A stretch of 64,000 nt of DNA from Parasphingorhabdus sp. SCSIO 66989 (GTDB taxonomy: Bacteria > Pseudomonadota > Alphaproteobacteria > Sphingomonadales > Sphingomonadaceae), in assembly GCF_032852305.1 (NCBI RefSeq), contig NZ_CP136594.1:2393501-2457500 (forward strand). The letters are read 5' to 3'. Under the pieces are notes generated by a model. That model did not search any database. It had not been told where the DNA came from and saw only the letters and a list, made by a program, of their open reading frames with translations. The position numbers and the translations under genes are program-made. The number at the start of each line of letters is the position of its first letter. Position 1 is the first letter of the stretch. Of this stretch, positions 8,724 to 19,347 are shown in pieces.

Positions 8724-10286
8724 CTAGCCAGCCTTTAGCCGCGCTCGCAATTCCGTCTTAAGAATTTTGCCAATATGACTACGCGGCAGCTCATCAATCA
8801 CATGCAACGCCGAAAGCCGCTGGGTCTTGCCCAGCTCGGCGTTAGTCGCAGCCAGTAACGCATCCGGATCAAGCGCCTCACCCGCCGCGGCAACAACAAA
8901 GCCCACTGGCGTCTCGCCCCAGCGCTCTGACGAGACGCCGACAACGGCAGCATCGGCGACCCCCGGCTGCGCCACCAGCGCTTCTTCAAGATCGCGCGGA
9001 TAGATGTTGAAACCACCGGAGATGATCATGTCCTTGGACCGGCCCATCAACGTTATAAATCCATCCTCATCGACCCGGCCAATATCGCCCATGCGCTGCC
9101 ATCGGTTGCCGTCTGCATCATACCAGCTGGCTTCCTCGGTCTTTTTCGGCTGGTTCTGATAGCCGCTCATCATTGTCGAGGAACGCCCGACCAGCTCACC
9201 CATTTCGCCAGGCGGTAACTGGTTGCCCTCCTCATCAATGGTTATGACTTCGCTGCCGCCCCAAGCGACACCCACTGAATGCAGCTTGTCGGGATGCTCA
9301 TGCGCCATCAGCAGGCAGACAACCCCGCCCTCGGTCATTGAATAAATCTCAACCAGCCCGCCGGGCCAGCGGCGCAACACCTCGGCCTTGAGCTCGGCAG
9401 AAAATGGCGCGCTGGTGCAATATTTGAGCTGGAATGAGGATAGATCGAAATCGTCAAATTGGGGGTAATCCATCAACCGCTGATATTGCACCGGTACCAG
9501 CATGGTGTGCGTAACACGATGCTGCGCGGCCAGCTCCAAATAGCGGGCGACATCAAATTTGCGCATCAGCAGCACCGTGCCGCCATAGCAGATAGTCGGG
9601 TTGAACAGGCCCAGCGTGGTGTTGGAATAGAGCGGCGTAGAGAGTAACGTCACTTGGCCCTCTGCGCCATAGCCCGAGCGCTCGCCCACCGCCGATTGCC
9701 GCCAGCGCATCAGCCGCGAATGGACGATACCCTTGGGCGTTCCGGTGGTGCCGCTGGAATAGATGATATTGTAGGGATCATCCGGCCCGACATCTGGGGT
9801 GGCTGGCTGCGCGCCTTCTGCCGCCATCCAGTCCATCAGCGCCGGGCAATCATCCATAGCAGCGTCGAGCATAATATGTTTAAGGTCAGGGAGTTCGACA
9901 CCGCTTTCGAGTAATTCGGTGCGCTTGGCAGAATCGATAAACAACATGTCCGCGCCGCTGTCCGCCATCATCGCAGCAAGCTGTTTCGGGGTCGCCGAAG
10001 TCGTCAGCGGTGCCGCACAGCCGCCCCCGATAATCGTCGCAATATAGACCAGCGCATAGCGCACCGTTGTCGTGCCAAGGATCGAAACCGCCTGCCCTTT
10101 GCGCAAACCCTGCGCCTGCAACTGCGCCGCAAGGCGATGGATTAGAGGAACGGCCTCACCCCAGGTCAGCCGTTCTTCATCATCATCAAAGGCCAGCCTA
10201 TCCGGTCGCTGTTCGCCATGCATCGCGATCAGGTCATGCAGATGCCCGAAAGGCTGATCGAGATAGGGCACAAGGGTATCAGGCAT
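8724..10286 (-). CDS. AMP-binding acyl-CoA synthetase
   Basis: 520-residue member of the adenylate-forming (ANL) family, which activates a carboxylic acid with ATP and joins it to CoA. The P-loop YSSGTTGTPKG lies at residues 176-186. The A5-like motif IYSMTEGG, the A7 motif QRMGDIGRVDEDGF and the A8 hinge GRSKDMIISGGFNIYPRD follow, with the catalytic lysine in RSHIGKILKTEL near the C-terminus. The acid substrate is not evident; residues near IYSMTEGG suggest a fatty or aromatic acid ligase rather than acetyl-CoA synthetase. It stands alone on the minus strand, after the VIT protein's promoter region and before the GxxExxY cassette. Confidence 0.9.
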   Translation of the reverse strand: MPDTLVPYLDQPFGHLHDLIAMHGEQRPDRLAFDDDEERLTWGEAVPLIHRLAAQLQAQGLRKGQAVSILGTTTVRYALVYIATIIGGGCAAPLTTSATPKQLAAMMADSGADMLFIDSAKRTELLESGVELPDLKHIMLDAAMDDCPALMDWMAAEGAQPATPDVGPDDPYNIIYSSGTTGTPKGIVHSRLMRWRQSAVGERSGYGAEGQVTLLSTPLYSNTTLGLFNPTICYGGTVLLMRKFDVARYLELAAQHRVTHTMLVPVQYQRLMDYPQFDDFDLSSFQLKYCTSAPFSAELKAEVLRRWPGGLVEIYSMTEGGVVCLLMAHEHPDKLHSVGVAWGGSEVITIDEEGNQLPPGEMGELVGRSSTMMSGYQNQPKKTEEASWYDADGNRWQRMGDIGRVDEDGFITLMGRSKDMIISGGFNIYPRDLEEALVAQPGVADAAVVGVSSERWGETPVGFVVAAAGEALDPDALLAATNAELGKTQRLSALHVIDELPRSHIGKILKTELRARLKAG

Positions 10287-10304
10287 CGCTGCTCTCCTTT
10301 ATAA

Positions 10305-10780
10305 TATTTCACGCAAAGAGCGCTAAGATTTTTAAGAGGTCATTTCCTGGCTTCACGGTAATTATTGGCTACTCGCTTCAGTCCTTCTTTTAAGGTCATA
10401 CCCCCGAAATTGATGAGCAAGCCGAGCGGCAATTTCATTAATCGTAAATAGGTTAGGGTCTGTTTTGTGTGAATTGGAGCAAGCTTGGAAACGGATTTCA
10501 CTTCAATAATAAGCTGGTCTTCGACCAGTAAATCAACGCGAAATGCGTCGGCATAATCCAGACCATCAATGCTTGCTCCGACCGGCAACTGCCGGTCAAT
10601 CTTCAAACCCTGTTGCCGCAAGCGATTGGCCAACACACCTTCATAGACTGATTCAAGTAAACCGGGACCCAAATCAACATGAACCCCCATTGCTGCATCA
10701 ATTACAAGGCCAGCAAGTTCTTCCAACCGGTCAGACACAGCCCGCCCTCTTAAAAATCTTAGCGCTCTTTGCGTGAAATA
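10305..10780. mobile_element. GxxExxY cassette bounded by perfect 35-bp inverted repeats
   Basis: The left arm 10305-10339 (TATTTCACGCAAAGAGCGCT...) and right arm 10746-10780 are exact reverse complements over 35 nt. They enclose a single gene whose stop codon touches the left arm. The right arm's inner end supplies that gene's AAGAGG ribosome-binding site. The arms contain a 9-nt-periodic CGCAAAG/CGCTAAG motif, shared with gene-free hairpins at 19399-19478 and 47571-47650 and a solo arm at 20477-20512. No transposase is present and no target duplication is evident, so calling it mobile is an inference from structure. Confidence 0.6.
10340..10738 (-). CDS. GxxExxY family protein (PD-(D/E)XK nuclease-like fold)
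   Basis: 132 residues with the name-giving GLLESVYEGVL (GxxExxY) near residue 24 and the nuclease-like core YADAFRVDLLVEDQLIIEVKSV, which has the D-x(n)-ExK pattern of PD-(D/E)XK enzymes. The C-terminus carries the typical TYLRLMKLPLGLLINFG. The function of the family is not established. The start is GTG at 10736-10738, seven bases after AAGAGG in the flanking inverted-repeat arm; the stop codon abuts the opposite arm. It is thus expressed from, and contained in, the repeat-bounded cassette. Confidence 0.88.
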   Translation of the reverse strand: MSDRLEELAGLVIDAAMGVHVDLGPGLLESVYEGVLANRLRQQGLKIDRQLPVGASIDGLDYADAFRVDLLVEDQLIIEVKSVSKLAPIHTKQTLTYLRLMKLPLGLLINFGGMTLKEGLKRVANNYREARK

Positions 10781-10798
10781 ATCTGAATATGCGCAAGC

Positions 10799-11197
10799 TT
10801 AAAGATAAATCTGGCTCTGCGTCACTACCGCAACCAGTTCGCCATCTTCGCGGGTGATTTTGGTCTGCCATACCGATAGACGCTTGCCCACTTTCAGCGG
10901 CACCGCCTCGCCTGTCAGCACCGAGCCAATGGGCGCATGGCTGAGGAAATTGGTCTTGCTTTCCGAGGTCGTAGATGCCTCGCATCCCTCAGGCAGGTTC
11001 TGAAAAGCCCCAAAAGCCCCCAGCGCATCGGCAAAGGTCATCAACGCGCCGCCATGGATACTCGCAGCAGGCCCACTGGCGATATTGCATATCTCCGAAC
11101 GCACGGTCAGCGTGCCGACAACGCGGTCTTTTTCCAATGTCTGGATTTCTATGCCCGTCAGCTTGGCAAACGGGACGATATCGGCGGGATTGGCCAT
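10799..11197 (-). CDS. PaaI-type hotdog-fold thioesterase
   Basis: 132 residues with the hotdog thioesterase core. IHGGALMTFADALGAFGAF carries the HGG and the catalytic-helix acidic residue, and the C-terminal strand is VVTQSQIYL. These enzymes hydrolyse acyl- or aryl-CoA thioesters in the cytosol. The frame opens at 11260, but the better start is ATG 11195-11197 (MANPADIVPFAKL), which has AAGGAG eight bases upstream. Lying beside an acyl-CoA synthetase, it may recycle CoA esters, though the GxxExxY cassette now separates them. Confidence 0.85.
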   Translation of the reverse strand: MANPADIVPFAKLTGIEIQTLEKDRVVGTLTVRSEICNIASGPAASIHGGALMTFADALGAFGAFQNLPEGCEASTTSESKTNFLSHAPIGSVLTGEAVPLKVGKRLSVWQTKITREDGELVAVVTQSQIYL

Positions 11198-11343
11198 GGC
11201 ATCTGCTCCTTGTGTTTTCTGTTCAAGGAGCAAATTACCATGGCCATCTATCACCGCCAAAGGCGCTACGGCCAGCCCTAGCGCCGGAGCCGCGTCACGC
11301 GAGACTCACATGGTGCGGCCTGGAACATGGCCGCAGATTTGGC

Positions 11344-12036
11344 CTATTCCTGATAAGCAGGCTGGGCCGCCTCACGATTGGCCTGACCGTCAAGAAAACG
11401 CTTGCGGATAAAGCCATACACAACGCTGGCAATCGCAAGGATCAGGCTCAACATCAGGATAAACCCGGGATTACCGTCCTTTTGCAGCGCAACTTCACGA
11501 CCGTCCTTAAAGACGTTGATCGTAACAAAGTTTTCGGCAAACTGGGTGTTGGGAAGCGCTTCTTCAGCACCGCTGTTTCCTCCACCTTCAAGCTGGCCGT
11601 TAAGCTCAAGCACCGGACCGGCAGGGCCTTCGGCGACCATCAGGCTTTCCAGTTGCTGGTCAAGAATCTTGCCGCGCACTTCCATTACCGCCGGAGCAGG
11701 TGCAGAAAAATCTTTCGCATCAGCCGGATAAAGCGGCATGTACAGCTTGGTAATGGTGCGGCTGCCACCGCGACGCCGACGGATGGTTTCTGTGGTTTCA
11801 ATGATCTTGCTGGCATCGCCCTGCGCGCGGACAACAACCTCGTCATAGTCATTATCGGTCTCACCGCTGGCAACCGCATCCAGACCAACAGCCGCCGGTG
11901 CTTCATGCGAACGTGCTGCGGCACGTTCTGCATTGTCGGCATAGCTGCTATAACCGAGCCAGGCGGCAATAGCCAAAATCACCGGCGCGGCGATGAAATA
12001 GGCAATTGGCGGCAAACGAAACAATCTGTTCAACAT
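11344..12036 (-). CDS. Conserved membrane protein of unknown function, two TM segments
   Basis: 230 residues from ATG 12034-12036, preceded by GGGGAAGTAAAG, which fixes the start 81 bases inside the longest frame. A transmembrane helix lies at about residues 10-30 (IAYFIAAPVILAIAAWLGY) and another near the C-terminus (FILMLSLILAIASVVYGF) followed by basic residues. The roughly 160-residue region between them is polar and probably periplasmic. I recognise no domain. It is transcribed away from gyrB; the 240-base gap between them contains a perfect 11-bp palindrome. Confidence 0.7.
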   Translation of the reverse strand: MLNRLFRLPPIAYFIAAPVILAIAAWLGYSSYADNAERAAARSHEAPAAVGLDAVASGETDNDYDEVVVRAQGDASKIIETTETIRRRRGGSRTITKLYMPLYPADAKDFSAPAPAVMEVRGKILDQQLESLMVAEGPAGPVLELNGQLEGGGNSGAEEALPNTQFAENFVTINVFKDGREVALQKDGNPGFILMLSLILAIASVVYGFIRKRFLDGQANREAAQPAYQE

Positions 12037-12135
12037 CTTTACTTCCCCTTCACGGATATCCCGAATATCGCGCGCGCTATATTTGCGGAAAGTTGTCGGG
12101 GACAGGCTAAATCCCAAGAAAAACGTAAAGAATTA

Positions 12136-12166
12136 TATCTCCGAAATGCTGTTGTTTTCGGAGATA
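12136..12166. other. Perfect 11-bp palindrome between the membrane protein gene and gyrB
   Basis: TATCTCCGAAA at 12136-12146 and its exact complement at 12156-12166 flank a 9-nt loop. No T-run follows on either strand, so it looks more like a protein-binding operator or leader hairpin than a terminator. It sits in the divergent space upstream of gyrB. Confidence 0.5.
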
Positions 12167-12239
12167 ATTGCTCTGCTCGCCAACGTGGAAAGGCAGCCGG
12201 AAAAACGTCTGCAAAAATGTGGAAAAAAACCGCTTTTGA

Positions 12240-14813
<2,574 letters not shown>

Positions 14814-14846
14814 CGCGCCACGGAATGCGCCGCGTTCCGAAGCGTC

Positions 14847-14874
14847 AACCCCGGCGAAGGCCGGGGTTTGTTTT
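14847..14874 (+). terminator. Rho-independent terminator of gyrB
   Basis: A 9-bp G+C-rich stem (AACCCCGGC / GCCGGGGTT) with a 4-nt loop is followed by a TGTTTT tract, about 35 bases after the gyrB stop. Confidence 0.85.
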
Positions 14875-14900
14875 CACAAGAGTTGGTTTAGCGGCTAATC

Positions 14901-15767
14901 ATGTTTTTCAGAGATCTTCAGAATGTCATTCTAGAAGACATTATATCTCTTGCGGCAGAAGGCGTTGTTGAATCTAGGACTCTTGATTTCAAGCGTGATC
15001 AGATTGGTTCAAACGATAAAGCAAAGAGAGACTTTCTTAAGGATGTGGCCGCATTTGCCAATACTGTAGGAGGCACTCTACTTCTAGGAATCTGTGAAAA
15101 GAACGGAGCAGCGTCTACAACACCGGGGATAGACTTAGATGACCCGGACAAAGAAATCTTGAGACTTACCGACATAATTAGGTCAGGCATTGAGCCTAAA
15201 GTACCTAGGGTTGATATTAGGTGGATAAGAAGGGAAGGTAAAAATGGCTTTCTAGCCATAAACGTACCGCGAAGTGTTATCGCGCCACATTGCATCACCT
15301 TTCAGCATCATGGAAAATTTTATAGCAGAGCAAACAACGCTAATTATCCGATGGATGTAGTCGAGATCAGAAACGCTTTCTTGGCTGGCAACAGCCTTCC
15401 AAAGCTGATGCGTGAATATCGTGACGAGCGACTAGCTCTTATTGCAAGCACCGAAAGCCCGGTAGAGCTAGAAAAAGGGGTAAAAGTGACAGTCCACATT
15501 TTCCCTGAAGTAAGTTTTTTGGACAAAATTCAAGTCTCCCCTAGTGACCAAAACTCCCTGATACCACCAATTGGGCATAGGCGCTCTGTAGATAGCAGGT
15601 ACACGATTGACGGTTATCTCACTGTAGCGGGAGGATACGATTTAGAGTCCAGACCTCATCCAGCGTATACACTTGTGTCATCTAACGGGATAATAGAGAG
15701 CGTTGTAATTGAAAGGAACGAGAAGAACTTGAGCTATACCCAGATTACGTTGAGCACAATATTGTAG
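14901..15767 (+). CDS. AlbA_2 (Schlafen-like) ATP-binding protein, N-terminal part of a frameshifted gene
   Basis: 288 residues. An AlbA_2 domain (about 20-150) shows VESRTLDFKRD, KRDFLKDVAAFANTVGGTLLLGI and GKFYSRANNANYPMD, the usual signature of proteins annotated as 'putative DNA/ATP-binding'. The region after it follows the layout of long AlbA_2 proteins. The frame ends at 15767, but the downstream -1 frame continues with family-like sequence, so a single frameshift between 15711 and 15767 has probably truncated it. Base composition is clearly AT-richer than gyrB, pointing to horizontal transfer. Such proteins often lie in defence or regulatory islands; its role here is unknown. Confidence 0.75.
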   Translation: MFFRDLQNVILEDIISLAAEGVVESRTLDFKRDQIGSNDKAKRDFLKDVAAFANTVGGTLLLGICEKNGAASTTPGIDLDDPDKEILRLTDIIRSGIEPKVPRVDIRWIRREGKNGFLAINVPRSVIAPHCITFQHHGKFYSRANNANYPMDVVEIRNAFLAGNSLPKLMREYRDERLALIASTESPVELEKGVKVTVHIFPEVSFLDKIQVSPSDQNSLIPPIGHRRSVDSRYTIDGYLTVAGGYDLESRPHPAYTLVSSNGIIESVVIERNEKNLSYTQITLSTIL

Positions 15768-15796
15768 AAGAAATTAGAATACGCCAAAATCAACTA

Positions 15797-16063
15797 ATGA
15801 AGTTAGGCGTACCTGCACCTCTCCATATTTTTGTTTCCATGATTGATACGCACGGATGGCGGTTTTTCCGTGAAAAGCATTACACAAAGCATCCTGCATG
15901 CCGTGCTAACCTGCTCCGTTTGCCAAGTATACAAATAGGACTAGATGAGGACGCTGGTCGCACACTTCGTCCAATTTTTGACCGATTTTGGAATGCTTTC
16001 GGTTTTGAGGAATCTTGGAACTATGATGACGATGGAAATTGGCAAGATAATCGGTATCGATGA
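15797..16063 (+). pseudogene. C-terminal remnant of the frameshifted AlbA_2 gene
   Basis: This frame is open from 15711, and its first ATG is at 15797. Read from the overlap it continues EELELYPDYVEHNIVEEIR, then LGVPAPLHIFVSMIDTHGW. That matches the pattern expected downstream of the AlbA_2 part in intact homologues (alternating acidic helix, then LGV-PP/AP-hydrophobic strand). It is therefore better read as the displaced C-terminus of the preceding gene than as an independent 88-residue protein. Composition is equally AT-rich. Confidence 0.65.
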
Positions 16064-16075
16064 GGTTACTCTAAC

Positions 16076-16354
16076 TCAATAAACCCCAATCCGATGCGCC
16101 ACGCGCACGACCAAGATTACCACCCGATCATCCTCAATCCGGGCTATCACGCGATAATCACCCATGCGCCAGCGCCAATAGCCTGACCATTCGCCTGCCA
16201 AGGGTTTGCCCAGGTCGCGCGGGTCATCCAGCGTTGCTATCCGCTCTTCCAGCACCCGGATAATCCGCGCGGCGGCGGGTTTGCCCAGCTTTTTCAGCTC
16301 CTTCGCCGCTTGGGGCGTGAATTCTATCGCCCATTTGGGCGTGTCAGAGGCCAA
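16076..16354 (-). CDS. RelE/ParE family toxin
   Basis: 92 residues with the RelE fold pattern: WAIEFTPQAAKELKKLGKPAAARIIRVLEE, then GEWSGYWRWRMGDYRVIARIEDDRVVILVVRVAHR. The C-terminal Arg, Tyr/His and Arg residues fit a ribosome-dependent mRNA interferase of the RelE group. Its start overlaps the antitoxin gene's end by 11 bases, the usual coupled arrangement. The pair lies next to the AT-rich frameshifted AlbA_2 gene. Confidence 0.88.
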   Translation of the reverse strand: MASDTPKWAIEFTPQAAKELKKLGKPAAARIIRVLEERIATLDDPRDLGKPLAGEWSGYWRWRMGDYRVIARIEDDRVVILVVRVAHRIGVY

Positions 16355-16556
16355 GATCGGCCTTCATATCTTTCAGCGACACCGCATCATCGCGGCGAAA
16401 ATCGGCCATGCGTTCCTCGGCGAGGAAATAGTCCTCCATCTCCTCCAGATGCGCCTCAATCGCCGCGCGCGCATAAAAGGTCTTGGTGCGCCCGGTCTTC
16501 TCCGCCAGCGCCGCCAACCGCTTTTCCAATGATTCATCCAGCCGTATTGCCAACAT
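16344..16556 (-). CDS. RelB-type ribbon-helix-helix antitoxin
   Basis: 70 residues (MLAIRLDESLEKRLAALAEK...), an N-terminal ribbon-helix-helix DNA-binding strand and helices followed by an acidic toxin-neutralising tail (EEMEDYFLAEERMADF). It matches the RelB/DUF6290 type of antitoxin. The start is set by AAGGAG seven bases upstream of ATG 16554-16556; the frame is open further upstream but without a binding site. A palindromic site overlaps the presumed promoter, as expected for autorepression. Confidence 0.85.
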   Translation of the reverse strand: MLAIRLDESLEKRLAALAEKTGRTKTFYARAAIEAHLEEMEDYFLAEERMADFRRDDAVSLKDMKADLGL

Positions 16557-16568
16557 GGATTTCTCCTT

Positions 16569-16586
16569 TGCTATATATGTATAGCA
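16569..16586. promoter_or_regulatory. Likely operator of the RelBE-type pair
   Basis: TGCTATATATGTATAGCA is an 18-nt palindrome with one mismatched pair, located 12 bases upstream of the antitoxin start in an AT-rich promoter-like stretch. Ribbon-helix-helix antitoxins bind such sites to repress their own operon. Confidence 0.6.
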
Positions 16587-16645
16587 TTTATGGTCGTGCA
16601 AACAAAGCTCTGTTATCTCGGCGCTGATCCGCCTAGCTTTGCGCC

Positions 16646-17116
16646 ATGCACCCCATCCACCTCCTCTATCGGCTCGCCCAGACTGTGCGCGGGGTATATT
16701 GGCGCGTGGTTCGGCCCAAGGTTTACGGGGCGAAGCTATTGGTGCGCAACCGCCAGAGTGAGGTGCTGTTGATCCGGCACAGCTACGGCCGCAGTGATCT
16801 CTATATGCTCCCCGGTGGCGGGATAAAGCGTGGCGAGACGGCGCTGGACGCGGCGCGACGGGAGTTGCGCGAGGAGGTTGGCTGCCGCGCCGAGGAACTC
16901 GCACTGCTTGGCAAGTATCTCGACACCAGCAAGGGCGCGCGCAACCATGTCAGCGTGTTTACCGCGACCACCCACGATCAGCCGCAGATTGATGGCCGTG
17001 AGATTGTCGAGGCGACATTCTTCCCGGTCACTGACCTGCCCGCCAATGCTTCCACGGCCTCGCGCCGCCGGGTTGCCGAAATGTTGGGTGAGGCGGAGAT
17101 TGATGGGCGCTGGTAG
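16646..17116 (+). CDS. Nudix hydrolase
   Basis: 156 residues with a complete Nudix box at about residues 57-79 (GGGIKRGET...RRELREEVG), which binds the metal and the diphosphate of the substrate. An N-terminal region of about 30 residues (MHPIHLLYRLAQTVRGVYW) is hydrophobic and basic. These enzymes cleave nucleoside diphosphate-linked compounds; the substrate is not predictable. It is divergent from the toxin-antitoxin pair and convergent with tag. Confidence 0.88.
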   Translation: MHPIHLLYRLAQTVRGVYWRVVRPKVYGAKLLVRNRQSEVLLIRHSYGRSDLYMLPGGGIKRGETALDAARRELREEVGCRAEELALLGKYLDTSKGARNHVSVFTATTHDQPQIDGREIVEATFFPVTDLPANASTASRRRVAEMLGEAEIDGRW

Positions 17117-17160
17117 CGCCTGCCTCTAAGGTCCATTCAGCTATAGGCGAACAACCCTAA

Positions 17161-17234
17161 CCGTTCGCCTCGAGCGAAGTCGAGAGGCCGGTGGCGTTGG
17201 ATAGCCGTGTCTCGACTAGGCTCGACACGAACGG
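17161..17234. repeat. REP-type palindrome, family I, copy 2
   Basis: Same arms as at 2733 (CCGTTCGCCTCGAGCG ... CTCGACACGAACGG), placed between the convergent Nudix and tag genes. Confidence 0.9.
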
Positions 17235-17268
17235 AGTGCTTTCAAGCAAATATAGTACCTTAAACGCT

Positions 17269-17859
17269 CTAACTATCACCCGGATAGCAATGGCACCCTT
17301 TCACATGGTCATTCACCACGCCCACCGCTTGCAGATAGGCATAGATAATCGTCGTGCCGACAAAGCTCATGCCGCGCTTTTTCAGGGCTTTGGAGATGCT
17401 ATCGGACAAGGGCGTTGAAACCGGCACATCGGCCCAGTTTTGCGGGCGATTGATAATCGGCTGACCATCAACATGACCCCAGAGCCAGTCTGAAAAACTG
17501 CCAAATTCCTGCTGCATCGCGATAAAGGCTCGGGCATTTTTGCGTGCAGAATAGATTTTCAGCCTGTTGCGGATAATGCTTTCATCCTCGCGCAGCGCCT
17601 CAAGCTCTTGATCACTCATCGCCGCGACCTTTTCGACATCAAAGCCATGGAACGCGGCGCGATAGCCCTCACGTTTGCGCAGCACCGTTTCCCAGCTCAG
17701 CCCCGCCTGCGCGCCTTCCAGGATCAGCATCTCGAACAGATGCCGGTCATCATGCACCGGCACGCCCCATTCCTCATCATGATAACGGTTATAAAATTCC
17801 TTGCCCGGCTGGCCGCCAAAGCACCGCATCTTGCCATCCGCACCGGTCACCAATTCCAT
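17269..17859 (-). CDS. tag: DNA-3-methyladenine glycosylase I
   Basis: Removes 3-methyladenine from alkylated DNA to begin base excision repair. It is 196 residues from ATG 17857-17859, chosen over the longer frame (17892) because GAGGAGAGG lies just upstream and the family begins here. Family landmarks are MRCFGG near the start, YHDEEWGVPVHDDRHLFEML, GLSWETVL and the C-terminal zinc-site region HVKGCHCYPG. It lies 10 bases after the Y-family polymerase on the same strand and is probably co-transcribed with it, forming a DNA-damage unit under that gene's SOS promoter. Confidence 0.93.
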   Translation of the reverse strand: MELVTGADGKMRCFGGQPGKEFYNRYHDEEWGVPVHDDRHLFEMLILEGAQAGLSWETVLRKREGYRAAFHGFDVEKVAAMSDQELEALREDESIIRNRLKIYSARKNARAFIAMQQEFGSFSDWLWGHVDGQPIINRPQNWADVPVSTPLSDSISKALKKRGMSFVGTTIIYAYLQAVGVVNDHVKGCHCYPGDS

Positions 17860-17869
17860 TAGCCTCTCC

Positions 17870-19342
17870 TCAATAGAGCGAACGGCTGGCATTTTGCCGC
17901 AACCGCTGATGATGCGCCATACCGGTGAGGCGGCGCTGGTCTTCCAGACTGCGGTCGGAGAACTCCGCTTTATCAGGCACCCGGCTGAACGCGATCTTCA
18001 CGCCGAGATAATTGAGGTCCATGCCTTTTTGCGAGGCCAGTATCAGCGTTTCCATGCCATATTTGCGGTTGGCCTCATCAATCCGCCGCCACAGCCCGGC
18101 CTGCAGCGCATCGCGATGATCGCTGTCGGCGCTGACAAACAGATCGCGCTCGGGCGGGCCGTTTTTCAGCGCGAACAGATGCACCGCAGCGAGCTTGATC
18201 GAACGCCGACGGCCATCGCGATAGTTGCGCGGATCGGCGAGCCAATCCATCATCGGCCACCACATTTCGTCGAGCTTGTCCAGAAAACGCCAGCTATTCT
18301 GGCTGCCGCGAAAGCGCACTTCCTGACTCAACCGCCCCTCGGGATAAAAGCGCAGCGACAGGTGCAGGCCCGAGGCGTACATCCCGTAATGCCGCAACCG
18401 GCTCGCCGCCTTGAGCAGCAGCGCGCGGGCGACAATCCGCGCGCCTTCCGGCCGCCGATGCGCACCGGAAAGAACCCGGCTATGGCCGATCATCGCCTTT
18501 TTCGGCGCCGCGCCATCGGGGACATCATGGCCTTTCAGCCCATAGATAAACCGCTCGCCGGTGACCGAACCCCAGATTGCCCGCGCCTGTTTCGGCGCCA
18601 GATTCCACAGGCTGGTAAAATCGGTAATACCAGCCCGAATCAGCCGCTGCGAGACGCCCCTGCCGACACCGGGAATCGCCTCGAGCGGCAAATCGCGGAG
18701 CCGAGCAGGCAGGCTTTTGGGCATTATCACCGTCAGGCCATCGGGCTTTTCCAGATCGCTCGCCAGTTTGGCCAATAAGGTGCTCGACGCCAGCCCGATG
18801 GAACAACGCATCGCCGGACCAAAGCGCGCCGCCAGCCCCGCCTTGATCCGCCGCGCCAGAGCCCTTGCCGCTTCCGGTTCGGCTTCTTCAGGGTTGAGGC
18901 GACAGACGCACTCGTCAATCGAGCAAACGCGCTGGATCGGCACATGCCGCTCAATCTCTTCCAACAGCTCGTGATGCATCACAACATAACGGTCATGCCG
19001 CGCCGGTAGCACCGCGACATCACCGCAGATCGCCCGCGCCTCGCGCATCGTGGTGCCGCGCTTGATACCCAGCGCCTTGGCCTCATAACTCGCCGCAATC
19101 GCGCCGCTATGCTCGGAATCCAGCGGGATGACGATCACCGGGCGACCGATCAGCTCAGGCGCATCATGCTGCTCCACACTGGCGAAATAGGCGTTAAAAT
19201 CGATGAAGATATAGCGCAGCCCAGCAGCGCTATCAGCAAAGGCCAGCCCCTCACCCGTGTCACCTTCAGGGAGCGGGGCCAATAGGCGCGCATCATCGCG
19301 GGACCCGTCGGTAGTGGGTTGGGGTATGGGTTGAGGCTGCAT
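17870..19342 (-). CDS. Y-family (UmuC/DinB-like) error-prone DNA polymerase
   Basis: Translesion polymerase of 490 residues from ATG 19340-19342. The palm has IFIDFNAYFASVEQ with the first catalytic Asp and CSIDECVCRL with the catalytic Asp-Glu pair. A helix-hairpin-helix follows (LEAIPGVGRGVSQRLI), then a little-finger domain and a C-terminal extension with the LASQKGMDLNYLG segment. It differs from the canonical DinB 1.3 kb away. An SOS box and promoter overlap the start region and predict a leaderless mRNA. The frame remains open to 19381, but that start would place the SOS box inside the gene. tag follows in the same direction. Confidence 0.9.
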   Translation of the reverse strand: MQPQPIPQPTTDGSRDDARLLAPLPEGDTGEGLAFADSAAGLRYIFIDFNAYFASVEQHDAPELIGRPVIVIPLDSEHSGAIAASYEAKALGIKRGTTMREARAICGDVAVLPARHDRYVVMHHELLEEIERHVPIQRVCSIDECVCRLNPEEAEPEAARALARRIKAGLAARFGPAMRCSIGLASSTLLAKLASDLEKPDGLTVIMPKSLPARLRDLPLEAIPGVGRGVSQRLIRAGITDFTSLWNLAPKQARAIWGSVTGERFIYGLKGHDVPDGAAPKKAMIGHSRVLSGAHRRPEGARIVARALLLKAASRLRHYGMYASGLHLSLRFYPEGRLSQEVRFRGSQNSWRFLDKLDEMWWPMMDWLADPRNYRDGRRRSIKLAAVHLFALKNGPPERDLFVSADSDHRDALQAGLWRRIDEANRKYGMETLILASQKGMDLNYLGVKIAFSRVPDKAEFSDRSLEDQRRLTGMAHHQRLRQNASRSLY

Positions 19343-19347
19343 GGTTG

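Noticed and set aside
16344-16904. Long 186-residue version of the antitoxin
   Set aside because: Its first 116 residues have no homology pattern and would run antisense over the Nudix gene; the ATG at 16556 has a good ribosome-binding site and the family start.
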